Below are positions 1-15,868 of a stretch of DNA of 64,000 bases, piece after piece. The notes under the pieces were generated by a model. That model was not told the origin of the DNA. It searched no databases and worked only from the letters and a program-made list of their open reading frames with translations. The translations under genes and the position numbers were made by a program. This DNA is from Bugulina stolonifera (lineage: Eukaryota > Bryozoa > Gymnolaemata > Cheilostomatida > Bugulidae), in the NCBI GenBank assembly GCA_935421135.1, contig OW285191.1, positions 16,570,700 through 16,634,699 of the forward strand. The letters are read 5' to 3'. Numbering within the stretch: position 1 is the first letter of the stretch; the number at the start of each line of letters is the position of its first letter.

Positions 1-383
1 CTACATACTTACTAACATGTACATATATATAATATTATATTCAATATACAAAACAAAGTAACTTCTGTTGCACTTTAAGCACAGGTTTTATTATATTACA
101 CCTTTATGTGTAAATAGACTACGCTAGACACTTATTTCATTCTCTACTTACAATGATTAATGAACTATGTTAGGTAATACTATAATTGGCATTAGATAAA
201 AAATATTGCAAAAATAAATAAATTCTCATGCAATTCATAGCATTGACCAATAAGAGAGCTAAGTATTCTAATTGCTTTATAGACCTTCTGTAGTATAAAA
301 CTAGTAATCTGCTAGACCAGAATTATTCTACCAGTAAACTAAACTCCCTCCACTGTTGGAATAGGAATAGTCAACTTTTAAAG
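1..383. other. Flank and 3' UTR region of the CRYZ-like gene
   Basis: AT-rich sequence downstream of the stop codon of the minus-strand quinone oxidoreductase gene. On the minus strand an AATAAA hexamer lies at 92-87, a plausible polyadenylation signal about 290 bases after the stop. No other coding signal was found. Confidence 0.4.
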
Positions 384-3260
384 TCAAGCCAGCTCTGTTT
401 TTATTACAAGGTTTCCCTTACAGCCACTGTTAGTGACTATATCTATATGAGCCTGGCCTACAGTGTCCAATGTATACTCCTTGGTAGGGGAGACAACTGG
501 ACACACCCAACCTTCCTCTTGCCCTCTAGCCACTGCTTCTTTCATCTTACTCCAGTCTTCCTAGAAATCAAAAACAGGCTGGTTAGTAGTAGCAGTTTCA
601 AGTCACAAGATAAAAGGATGTGCTGATTAAACTGCCCATATTTCTGAGAAGCTTAGAACCCAGACTATATTATCTTTATAAAAATGACAACCACATGCTC
701 AAAGTTTCAACGCTTCTATCAGTAGCCTGCAGCATTTTATCATTTACCCTTTCTTTTCTGAGAGACTGGTTGCTTACTGTAAAACAGCCTTGAGTTTTGT
801 GGGTTCAATAAGAAAATTTTAATTTAGGCAAATTAAAATCGGAACTATTAAATGTGTTACTATTCCAAGTTTTCCAACTGCATCACATAAGTCATGAGAT
901 AATTATTCCTAACAAGCAAACATCAACATATGAAGAAATAATAACAACGTACTGGTGTGGAGGCAAAGAGCATACATCCAGTGATAGTACTCTCTTTGGC
1001 CATTAGAAATCTTGGGTTGATGTCTATTGTCCCACGATTACCAATGACTACGATTCTACCATTAGCAGAGAGCAACCCGAGGTCTGTCTGCAGATTCACA
1101 TTAGCGAGCATCTCCAGAATTATATTTACACCAGTGTCACCTGCATCTGCCTGGAGAAGAAATTGGTATGCTTTTCCGTCATCATGATCTTATGACATAT
1201 AACAGTACACATTACTAATAGTAATACCCACTTTAATGCTAATAGTAATAGTAATACTCGTACTGATAGCAATACTCACACTAATAGTAATACTCGTACT
1301 GATAGTAGTAGTCATACTGATAGTAATACTCATACTGATAGTAATACTCGTACTGATAGTAATAGTCATACTAATACTCATACTGACAGCAATACTCATA
1401 CTAATAGTAATACTCATACTAATAGCAGTAGTCATACTGATAGTAACAGTCATACTGATAGTAATACTCATACTGAGAGTGATACTAGTACTGATACTCA
1501 AAGTTCAATACAGTAAGGTTTTAGCACTCACCATGATTTTCTCAGCATAGTCCTTATCCTTATGATTGTAAATCAAATCGGCTCCAGACTCTTTTACTAT
1601 TTTCATGCCTTCTTCTGAACCGGCTGTAGCTAACACCTTTAGTCCTAGATGTTTGGCTATTTGAACACATAGAGTTCCCACCTAACAACAGTGAACGACA
1701 TAGTTGCAAGTAATAAAGGCGATGATAAAACGGAGCTACCCAAATAAATTTTGGAATTCAACCTACGTATTTGATCATATATTTAAATTAACGCTCCACA
1801 TTTTGGCACAGCATCAGCAAAATCAGTCAGTGTATGCCTATATAGATGAACTCTGTTAATGGAGAATAACTTATTTATGTAAATGTGCAGAATTAGTATA
1901 TGCTTACCCCACCACTAGCACCGTGTACTAGCACAGTCTCGCCTGCTTTAGCCTCAGCTCTGTAAAACAAATCATTTTAACTTCAGTACATACATTATGT
2001 TCTGTGTACTATATGCCCTATGTACTACATGTATATACTGTCAGGAATACTATTGGGTATTATAAAGTTTATTGCAGATGTCTGTTGGCAAATTTGTAAA
2101 TGTTTAAAATATAAATTCAGGTAGCATACGGGCAATTAGTTAGCAGTTCACCTCATAACTAATGATCGGTAGGCTGTAAAGAATGGTACACCTAAGCAGG
2201 CTCCTTGTTGAAATGACAACTTGTTTGTATTCAGTAGACAAGTATGCATAGCTTCAGCCACAGTATACTCTGCATTAGCACCGGAAACAGTTCGAACTGT
2301 AAAAACTGGGTCACCAACTTTGAACTGTGTCACTTGGGCACCTACAGATTCTACCACACCTGCAGAGATAACATATAATTTTTTGCAATGAATAAAGGTA
2401 CAAGAAGCATTATTGTATTTTAGAAATATGAGGTTTTATTCTTGTATTTGAACATCTCTCTTGATAAAATTTTAGAGATACTGAAATAGCAGGGAAAGGA
2501 TAAAATCATGTCATGAATGAGTCCTATACCTTTATTCATCACCAGCTTCTCCCTGCGGTACGAATTTAGAAATTAAAGCAGTCAATAAAAATCCTGGCAA
2601 TAACACACCAATTATATGCAAGCAGCATGTGAGAGAGACCTATATAATAAATAGCTAATTACCTGAACAGTCAGAGCCGGGTGTGTAAGGTAAATCAGGC
2701 TTCCTTGCATAAGAGCCGCTTCTAATATAAGTGTCTACAGGATTGATTCCAGAATACTTAGTTTTGATCAAAACCTACCAATAATACTACCAATCATATA
2801 TACACTTCCTTGTGATGACTGAAACTCCCACACAAGATCACAACAAATTTTATAATTATTTCATCCCATACTATCGGGTATAGGTTAATACGTTATCTCA
2901 CCTAAATTGTACTTTACCACATTTACATACACGTGTATTAAGTGCTTTAGTCATCCTTTCTACATGTGATATTTTTTGTAAGGTGATTTATTTATGAGCA
3001 GCCAAGGACTTGGTAGCGCAAATGGTATGTAAGTAAAAGTGCACTGGAAGCTACCAACTTCATTTCACGCCTCACTATTTCTGCAACCAAATAAATCAGC
3101 CACACAATGGAGAGCACATAGTTACAGCGACACTTACCTGGTTAGGTCCAGCAGTAGGCTTAGATAGCTGCTCTACCTTACAGACATTGGGCTCACCAAA
3201 TTGAGTCACACGGATGGCTCGCATCATTTTTTCTAACAACACCGGACTTCTAGAAACCAT
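384..3260 (-). CDS. CRYZ: NADPH:quinone oxidoreductase, zeta-crystallin type
   Basis: Seven coding exons on the minus strand: 3260-3138, 2774-2663, 2359-2152, 1959-1908, 1681-1532, 1150-953 and 560-384. They keep one frame and give 339 aa, against about 329 in vertebrate zeta-crystallin. The family consists of cytosolic zinc-independent medium-chain reductases that reduce quinones with NADPH by one-electron transfer. Visible family blocks are [16 protein letters not shown] and [16 protein letters not shown] near the N-terminus, FFTAYRSL, the nucleotide-binding stretch [20 protein letters not shown], and [16 protein letters not shown] with AKEST further on. The start chosen is the first Met of exon 1; two more Met codons follow at 12-13, and the homologous region begins there, so the true start could be slightly downstream. 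Intron 5 carries a minisatellite. The gene is divergent from TRMT112. Identification is strong; exact 5' end is not certain. Confidence 0.93.
1210..1505. repeat. 18-bp minisatellite in CRYZ intron 5
   Basis: About 300 bp of degenerate tandem units based on ACTGATAGTAATACTCAT, built from six-base steps. Because the period is a multiple of three, reading frames stay open on both strands across the array, which produces long low-complexity open frames (Ser/Ile/Thr or Ile/Leu/Val rich). These are not genes: the array lies between well-defined splice sites at 1531 and 1151. Confidence 0.9.
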
Positions 3261-4140
3261 TGGCTATTACGGGAAAATAAATTCAAAAAATGGAATGCCA
3301 ATTGCCAACCAATGACATATGTTCATGTATGTAGGCCTACAGGCCAATATTGTGCATGTACTATGTAGATCCAATATCATATGACTTTACTAGATCAACC
3401 AGCCTCATAATCATAACAAAAGATTTACGCCTAAGTAGCTACTAATAGTGTCAATGCATGCCAGCATTCCTCAAAAGAAACTTGTTGTCACAAATTCAAA
3501 TAAAATTAAATAATAATTATACAATATATAATTATAATTAATAATAAAATAAGCAAGGTAAGGAAAGGTACAACAAACTACAAAATGTTGTTTGAAGTAA
3601 CTTAAGTGTGGCATCTCTGTTTAATAAAAAATATTTACAATAAAATAACTCTCCGCTCTTTGGTTATACAACATCAAAGATATTACTGAACAAACAAAGT
3701 CCTTTTTATTATGAACATGGACACATAGTAGTTCCATTTTAAGAACTTTCATTTGTAGTGGACTTCGCACAAATTTCCATAGGAAACGGTGTTGAAACAA
3801 AACTATTGGGATCGCTGATAACATTGGTTTCAACGACGGCTTTTGCTTCGTAATTAACGGTCTACGTACGATCAGATCTTTGGAGACGCTATGGTTGGGG
3901 AGAAGATAACCCTGGGTGTAAACATCGTTTGGTATAGAGTTAGAGAAGATAACTCTATGGTTTGGTTACGAACAAAATCTAATTAGACGACGTGTAATTT
4001 GTCCCATGTAGTCACCCGCGGGTATTCGGCATGCTAATAAAATAGGTGCTGGTTGCTACTACACCACTACCGGTCTTGCTCACCGAAATCCAAACAAGAG
4101 AAAGTAATATTAAAATAAATAAATACACATTTTATTCAAA
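3261..4140. promoter_or_regulatory. Divergent CRYZ / TRMT112 intergenic region
   Basis: An 880 bp interval between the start codons of two divergently transcribed genes. The left half is very AT rich; the part from about 3830 to 4110 is more GC-rich and includes CG dinucleotides, as expected of a promoter and 5' UTR zone. A minus-strand open frame of 70 codons at 3833-3621 has no recognisable homology and may be leader sequence of the CRYZ gene. Confidence 0.4.
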
Positions 4141-5517
4141 ATGAAAGTCCTCACCCACAATATGCTATCATCAAACATAATAAAGCACGTAAAAGAGGGC
4201 TATCCGTTAAAAATTTCGGTGAGTATCACTATTATTATTAGTTAAATCCTCATCAATCCTGATTGTGTCTAACAGCGGTAATGCTGAAACACCTGGCCAA
4301 AACCAAATGCACACTGTTACATTAATGAGGCACTCTACTTACACCGCCGCCTCATCAGAAGTAAATTCAAGCAATTATTATATTATTAAATTTAAAATTA
4401 TTACATATATAATATTTATATTTAATATTATATATAATATTCTAATTATATTATTATTATTATTAAATTAAAATTGTATTGTTTTAATTTTATATTATTT
4501 ATTCAATAAAATGATTTAATATTATAATTAACAGAAATGTAAATATATCACATGCTTAATAGAGACACATACATGTAGATGAAACTATGATTATCAACTG
4601 TTAAATAGTCAGGTTCGTATCAATGTATAGATTACTTAGATGCGTCTACACTCACCAAAGTTCGTGAAGATAAGGTTGTAGTTCTTTATCCAAGCTTTCT
4701 TAGCTTTCAACCGGAACTCCTCTTCTATTTCTAGCCAATCGGTAATATCGTATAGTCTCTTCCAAGACGCGTAGAATAGCCGTAATGACCTATATTATAA
4801 CATCAACAGCTGTGATATTTGTCTGAAAATTTCTTCCGCTGATGGGAATAATTACTGTGGTCTGGCATGCCTGTAGCATTAATGATTATTTTCTTGTTCT
4901 ATAATTATCTCATTAACTGTAAATTGTAATTATTTTATTATTGCAATTTGTAGGCTACTGATGTACAAGAAGTTGAAGTTGATTTTAACCCAGACTTTAT
5001 TGTCCGACTGTTAACAAAATTAAATTGGAATGTGATTCGAGAGGCTGCAGCACAGGTTTGTTCAAGGTTACAGCAATAATAGATGATATATTCAATACTT
5101 CATTTTCTTAGTGACAATAATTTGTAAGCTCATACATAGAGAAAAAGTATTTTAGTTGAATTATATGGCAATTAATTTGATACTCTTGAATTCTAGTTAG
5201 AGCCAACAAAAGAGATCAGTTTACCGGAGAGTTTGACAGATGAGATGAAAGAAGATGAAGAAATGCTGAGGAGTATACATCATGTGTTATTAGAAGTACG
5301 ACTCTGTAACTTACATAATATTTACAATGTAATAACAAGTAACTACAATGTAATATTACTTCACGTTCTGCTGCTCTGTGACTTGAAGGTGATTCGTTTA
5401 TTTGAATAATTGTAGGTGGAGGTGATTGAGGGTATGCTAATTTGTCCAGAGACTGGTAGGGAATTCCCCATCACCAAAGGTATACCCAATATGCTGCTCA
5501 ATGACGATGAAGTATGA
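4141..5517 (+). CDS. TRMT112: TRMT112, methyltransferase activator subunit
   Basis: Four exons, 4141-4218, 4954-5055, 5197-5295 and 5416-5517, all joined in phase 0, give 126 aa (human protein 125). TRMT112 is the small zinc-finger partner that stabilises and activates several methyltransferases acting on tRNA, rRNA and translation release factor (TRMT11, ALKBH8, BUD23, HEMK2, METTL5). The start [11 protein letters not shown] closely matches the family N-terminus, and the last exon has [19 protein letters not shown] followed by KGIPNMLL, the conserved C-terminal block. Only one Cys (LICPETG) of a zinc site is seen, as in animal homologues that have lost the full zinc set. A possible antisense gene overlaps intron 1. 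It converges with the SLC25A35 gene. Confidence 0.96.
4207..4789 (-). other. Possible small antisense gene inside TRMT112 intron 1 (partial)
   Basis: On the minus strand 4789-4656 reads as a 134-nt open exon with a good acceptor (ATATAG) before it and a strong donor (GTGAGTG) after it. It encodes [18 protein letters not shown] followed by a basic, helix-like stretch with [17 protein letters not shown] compatible last exon could be 4292-4207 (acceptor TTGGCCAG, matching phase, then 28 codons to a TAA). The spacing of hydrophobic and basic residues vaguely recalls LYR-motif mitochondrial assembly factors, but I cannot assign it. The 5' exon was not found. Coding nature is inferred from codon quality and splice signals only. 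Confidence 0.35.
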
Positions 5518-6771
5518 ATGATGAAAACACTTTGATATTTATTATCTCTTCTTTTTCCTAGTGCTTCGAATCCACCACTTGTCTCAACCCAATCAAATAC
5601 ACAGGGCTATCGTATTGTACATGTCCGCGCGATATGGTGCGAGTGAAGTTTGGACTTCTTTGGTGTCCAATATCATTACATGTATATATTTCAGTGTTAT
5701 TCATAAATAGCACAAAATAATTACATATTGTTGTACCTGTATATAAATTGTATACAATACATGTATATGAATGTGTATTATATTACCACATTTTGGGTTT
5801 GCTGAAACTTGGAACCCAACTCCTTCAAGGAGTTGCCATAGGGCAACCAGAAACCAGTTTCTGCTTGATCTAACTACATAGCCTACTAGTCTGAACCAAC
5901 CAGTAGTAGTGTAGTGGTGGGAAGTACTCTCTAGGCAGAACTAAAGTGTACATACTGATTGATTTAATCTGGTAGGCTTGATGCCCAACCTACTACAAGT
6001 AGTAGACTTAAATAAACAATGTGAAGTTGTCCTCTCTCCCTCCCTAGAGTCGATGGAGAGTGGACAACTTCTACTACTACTGATTGGTTCATAAACTGTT
6101 GGTCTAGGGCCTAGACCAAGAGTCCACAACTCTTGTTTTATTATTTGCTATTATAGCTTGGCAATCATTTTAAGTTCAAAAGGTCAGTTATGGTTGTAGT
6201 TCATCAGAATTTCACATTTATTCAAATATACATCGAGATTTCATAACCATAATAATCATTCTACCTACATGTCACTTCTACTATTCTAGTAATTAAAAAT
6301 TGTTCACAAATGTATAATTGACTATAAAATTGAGAGATATGCCAGTCTTAACAAAGGTTGAGATTTGTGGAAAGACAATATATACGGAACATGAATACAT
6401 GGTGGTTGGTTGGTACCTTCCAATATCAATACTACTAATATTGCACTGAAAATCTGAGTGTTTTGGTCTAAAAGTACCAGATTTAACATTTATGAGACTT
6501 TTTACAGCTAGAGATCCCGACAAAATAATTAACCAATTTTATAATTATTTAGATACACAGATTCTTCAACTGATTAACAGTGTTTAAATACAATAACATT
6601 ATATACAAAAATAGCATATTAAATGGCAATGGTTATTTATAATTCAAAACCGAATTATGCTGTACATGGTGTTTTAGAATATCTATTTACATCCAGTTTC
6701 AGGAAGAACTACATGTACTTATATGGTCACTAACTCTAGTCTTGATAAATTACAATTCACTCAATATACCA
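5518..6771. other. Convergent intergenic region, TRMT112 to SLC25A35
   Basis: Holds the 3' UTRs of two converging genes. An inverted repeat with 17-base arms (GAAGTTGTCC at the left, GGACAACTTC at the right, one mismatch) lies at 6023-6071 and belongs to a motif family seen elsewhere in the window. Short open frames at 5941-6129 and 6293-6523 (minus) look random. No gene is supported. Confidence 0.4.
6023..6071. repeat. Short palindromic element (GTTGTCCTCTC type)
   Basis: Imperfect hairpin: 17-base arms beginning GAAGTTGTCC, ending GGACAACTTC, with a loop of about 15 bases. Related half-sites or hairpins occur near 32386, 36628, 36808, 43163 and 43270, which suggests a dispersed short element. 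Confidence 0.6.
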
Positions 6772-10629
<3,858 letters not shown>

Positions 10630-13600
10630 ACCCAGTTACTTTCAGATTAGCCCTACACTGTGACTTGTGGTTTCTATTCCATGTTCATGTTGATCAAAAA
10701 TGGAACGAAATAGTTATGACATTACTCTTTGACAGATCGATGTAATAGTATATTTGCATTTTATGTTTACGACTCCCAGTCTAGTTTAAATCCACATGTT
10801 CTGCCACTAGTTTACGAAATTACCAGTGAGCTCCCATGCATTAAACCATATAAAACAGTCCGGATAAGCGAAGAGATTCCGGCATCAAACCTTTCAATGT
10901 TTCATAGTAACTAGCTTGAAACCTTATATTACATTAAAATGTTTATTGATCTCATCTATATCATGGCATGCTAGTAGTTAACGGGCAGACAAAAATAGGT
11001 ACAGCAGGCTAAAAGGACGTACCAAAGTATTAATTAAGAGATAGTTGTACAGAAAATCTATTTTGGATATGAATCTTACCGTCCAATCATCGTGCACGGC
11101 AACGTGAATGCAGGACCACAATGTTTGATCAAGAGCCGTGATTTGTTTTGGTTCTAGTTATTTTAGTAACAAAATCCTATAGACAGAGTCTCTCAAGGGC
11201 AAGGTTTCACAGTCTCCTACGATGTAGATGTAGTAATTTTATATTGATCAAAATTAAGTAAAGATAGGTACGCTTATGTCAAAGAGATTTTAATTTTTTA
11301 TTAACCCATAGTCATAGACTGAGACTCATAGTGTTATCTAATCTTCTCACACAGGTTATCATAATGATAATCATTATCGGATTATGATTATCTATGTGAT
11401 ATAGATATGCTGACTTGCACCTGCCTGACAGAGGTCACCAAGCCTACCATTGCATCAACCTGTTACTGTACCATCCTCACCAACATTTTTGCTAAGAGGC
11501 AGAAATAAAAAATTCATTGATAAGTACAAAATCCCTACTGTTCTGTATATAAAATTATTAAAAATTATAATTGTTATAGGCTAATGCTAAATTATTTGAA
11601 GAAAAGAAAGTTATCTGTAAAATTAAAATTTTTTCAGTTGTTATTAGTATTCTTATTATACATGTGAGAACTAACTGTTGGCTTTTACGATATTTTCTTC
11701 GACGTTAATAACATATTTTTGGTTGCCTCTTGTGTTTTGTGAGATTTTAATCTGTTCTTAGATATTGATATATTTCCCATTCATTGTTTATGTTTATCCA
11801 TAATAATCATGGTTAAAAGTCAGAATTAATCCAAAAGTTGATATAATTATGTGATTGTTTCCACATAATTATATCAATTTTATGTAGCGGAATGATAGGT
11901 AAGCACTCACAGAGGATAGTGTTCTTCGTAAGCTATAAATATACAGAGGGTGTTCTTTTACATTTGTTTTAAACCAGGGAGCAACTCATGTGCCATTATT
12001 TTTATTTGCCGCAAAATCTGAAATCTTTTACTATTTCAATGGAATATCCAGGTGACTTTGACCAGCGATAAAGTATATATTTGCTCCGCTATCAGGCCAT
12101 TTAGCCGGAAGAGCTGATCTATGTAGGCTAACTAATATTCTAATTTCATTATTCACTAATATTCTTATATTTGTGTGCAAATTATGCAGATATGAATAGC
12201 TTACAGGGATAATTATTATCAAAAAATTTGAGTCTGGTATTTTAATATGTATGCACCAATAAATTAAACGTAGGCTAGATTTTATATGCGAATATGAAAA
12301 AGTCTGCTGATCTAGTAACCTAATACGAATGTGGACGTATCAGTATTAATACTTAGTGATAAGTTGGTTGAATCAATATGCACTATTAAATAGAAGGGGC
12401 TTTGTACCACGATATGACTAAATCTCGGAGGTTGATTGAGAGTTTGGCCACCAAAATTCTAAACTAAACTATTTTTCCCGCCACCAGAGCAAAGGAACAA
12501 GTTTTCATTGAAAAATTGTCACCCAGTTCCCGGCATGATTTTTGTTGCTGTATTGGATGAATTGACAATATTCGTGACCGCTTCAACTAGTTTTCAAATA
12601 CATACTGTTTCCAACTGACCCTGTAATTATGATTATCCAATAGGTTGGAAGTAAGGGAAAAATCAACAAAACTATTATAACGCCCATAATGTACTTGACC
12701 CTACTTGGACTTAGTACCTGATTTTTATTGATCGATTTGCCATGATTTTCTGATTTTGGCTACTGAAATAAGCCGATAACCTTTGAGAAACTCAGGGCAT
12801 ATACTATTATTATTGTTATATCGAACTCCCATGCTTGCGAAAATTTTGGTTTAGTTCTTAAAGAGGATAAGACATTAAAATTTAAATGTCTCATATATTG
12901 AGAAATATCTGATGAAGCATGAATATATGTGTGCAAATTCTGTTGAATACTATTTTAAAATGATGGCAGGTAATGTGAGTCAATTACTTTATACGAGTAA
13001 GCCAAGGTTGTCACAAGTGGTGGCGTAGATATATAATTATGATCTTACCACATGCTTACATATGTATATTTGATAATGCAATAAAACGCAGGGTGGTTGG
13101 ATGCCAGCCAAAATTGCTTGCCAATATTAACTTAGGCTAACCCTGAAATGCACATTTAATGTATTCACATCATAATATGAAAGGAGATGTTATTTGGAAC
13201 CCAGACTAGAATATTATATATATACTATTTCTTGTTACAGAATTCAACTAGTAGGTCACATCATTTTGTCGGTGACACATTTTATTCACAGGTCTCAGCG
13301 TTAATTTGGAATTACGGTTTTAGACTGAATAGTACATGCATAATGGGGATATAGTATACTATAATACAGTGTATAATATATGATGTCCTCGTAGGTATAA
13401 TAGGGGTATTATATAGTGGTGCCAGAGTCACTCATAACACTATTTATATGTATGCAGTGAGCAAATAACAAACTCAACATACAAAATGTATTAATAATTA
13501 GTATTTCTACGTGAACTAATATTTACTAAAAAGTGGATTGCTATGCTAATAAACAGACAATTAAGAAAAGAATTTCAATTATGTTTCTTCAATGGCTGCT

Positions 13601-15868
13601 GGTATTGATTTCAGGTAAACTTAAGGTAATAACTACGTAATACCAATTGGTGATCATTGACCTACCATCACTACCCTTTAGTATTTTTTCGTATTGCATT
13701 GGAATCTGATGTCCTAATGTAACCTATGCTACTCTGATACGGAGCCCATAGAGTAGTTGTATGAATGTGTATAGTGCAGAAGGAGCATTAGGCAGTAAAT
13801 GAAATATAATAAATTTTACGATTATTTAGGAGTTTTCTGCTCTTGTCAGTTCAATGTGTTATACACACATTATATACTGTGCAATGATAATATATTATAC
13901 ATGTAATAGTACATGTAAATGCCTCCCAATACTGCTGAACTGATCTGCCAGACGTCCACACTGCTTAGCAGTGTCAATGCATGAACAGATAACTCTGTAT
14001 AAAATGGTTTGTGGGTATAGTTTATCATTTGACTGCAGGCCATATAAATCCTGCTGTGACATGGAGTTTCGATCTGAGTCGGATACCTCACAGCATCTTT
14101 TATTGGAAAAAGCTGCTGAACATTCTTGAAGAAGTTCTAACTTGATGTTTATATAATATAATATGTCTGCACACACTTTGAAGAGAGATTATCAGCAAAT
14201 TGAGTGTTGAATTTACTGTATATTACTTCATTAATGAAATTGCAGCCATTGATCACATGCCGAGGCAACTATGAACGTGACTGCTCGGCAGCTATGTGCT
14301 ACCATTGTTAATCTCCAGAATTTATATTTTTGTATTAAGTCATTGGTTGGCCAACTGGAAGATTGTTATATGTGGTTTTGAGTTTTGGTGTATTATAAAA
14401 TTTCAATAGACTTTTATCGCAATGTTTATTGTACAGGGCCATGGGGGTGTTGCATTCATGAAGCAAGCAACTGAGTATAATGGATTGAAGTGTGTTTTGT
14501 ATAATAATTTATCAGTTACTGCAGAAAGCACAACTGTACCCATGCGGACTGATGGTTCAAGTTTCAGATTCTGTGCTACCGCATTTCTTAGAAACAGCTA
14601 ACTGTATCATAAGTGCTGTGTGTATATAATACATGTATATATGTATAAAATATGTAAATGTAATGTATGGGTAATATTTCATTTGTGGTGGATTGGTTAT
14701 ACCTACAGTAAGCTTGGCACAGATTCAATTTACATGTACAATGTTAACTCTTCACACGATGTATTGTGTTTTAACGAATTTCTAGGAATTAAAAAATAAT
14801 CACTAAAATGGGTAGTAAGGGCTACTCGCCAACTTCATGCAATATCTGTGTGTGTGTAAAGTCATTTGACAAGTAGGCAGTCAGTTTAATTCATCTATGA
14901 TCCTTACTTCTTTTTTAATACTAACTACCTATGTACTTTGTTCATTTGTAATTATTTAAATTTTAATCTAAAATTACATTCCAATCGAAAGTATAACATA
15001 TAATGATAGTGTACAATTTTAATCATACAAGTACTTGTACTTGTACGTTATATACAATTCATTAATATTGACTGTACTCGACAGATTTTAGAAAATGTCA
15101 ACCTTGGAATTGTCGATACATGACATTCAAAGTGGTTATGGTTATTATTCAGTAAAGAGCTTCATTCAGTTTTACTTGCATACAGAGTCATTAGTGGTGC
15201 CAGGTTCTATGGTTGGCTCTTTGTATCCTTACCATTTCTGTTATTTTATTTCTGATCTAGTATCCTTTCTACTTCTATACAAACTAAAACTTACATTAGC
15301 AGGCGTGCATTATTTATTGGTGATTAGATATAGTTTGTATCATGGTTTTAGGTTATGCTTTGACTATTTGCTTTCTATTGTTAGTAATTTACATACACCT
15401 GATTGTAAACTGGGCCGCTAATTTTTCACAATTATATTTGTGCAAAGGACCTGCCCAGCCCCTAAATGTTGATACATTGCTAGTCAGTTAAATACGTTTT
15501 GTAGATATTAACTTTTTATCCTCTTTTGCCCACTCAAAGTGGCTTGTTTGTCAAGGTGATGCCTTTTATTCTACTAATATAGGCTACATATCTATGATAA
15601 AGAATTGAGGTATTTAGTAGTTGTTTGCTGTGTATCCAAGATATAATCTAATTAATTGTATGGTGCCTTTGTCAACTACAGCAGCTATTCATGCAGGTGT
15701 ACCTTGTCAGATACTGGTATATGTAGGCCTATTATATAGGGTATCATATCACTACTTAGCCTATACCCTGTTACTAAGCTAGACGTGTAACTGTACTCTG
15801 TGATTAACCAAAGCATGAGGGGTTCACCTTCACCTACAACTCTCACTTACTCTTACAGGGATATCATA
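10630..15868. other. 5.2 kb intergenic region between SLC25A35 and ARMC9
   Basis: Divergent spacer. A minus-strand donor-like site (GGACG then GTAAGAT) at 11080 could end a non-coding first exon of the carrier gene. A perfect 16-bp-stem hairpin is at 11838-11877. A minus-strand open frame of 93 codons (14176-13895) and a plus-strand one of 108 codons (15095-15421) have no recognisable domains; the second is hydrophobic and repeats no family motif. An unspliced ARMC9 leader probably begins shortly before 15868, where an acceptor TCTTACAG precedes the start codon by ten bases. Confidence 0.45.
11838..11877. repeat. Perfect AT-rich hairpin
   Basis: Two 16-base arms (TTGATATAATTATGTG and its exact complement) separated by eight bases. 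It stands alone in intergenic DNA, so it is not obviously a terminator or microRNA precursor. Confidence 0.7.

Noticed and set aside
1190..1550. Long open frames on both strands (about 100 codons each)
   Set aside because: They are produced by a tandem repeat whose period is a multiple of three, inside a well-defined CRYZ intron.
13895..14176. 93-codon minus-strand frame as a gene
   Set aside because: Composition is protein-like, but there is no recognisable family and a second overlapping frame is equally long; not supportable alone.
15095..15421. 108-codon plus-strand frame as a separate gene
   Set aside because: Hydrophobic, no domain, no splice or leader evidence; likely a chance frame in AT-rich DNA.
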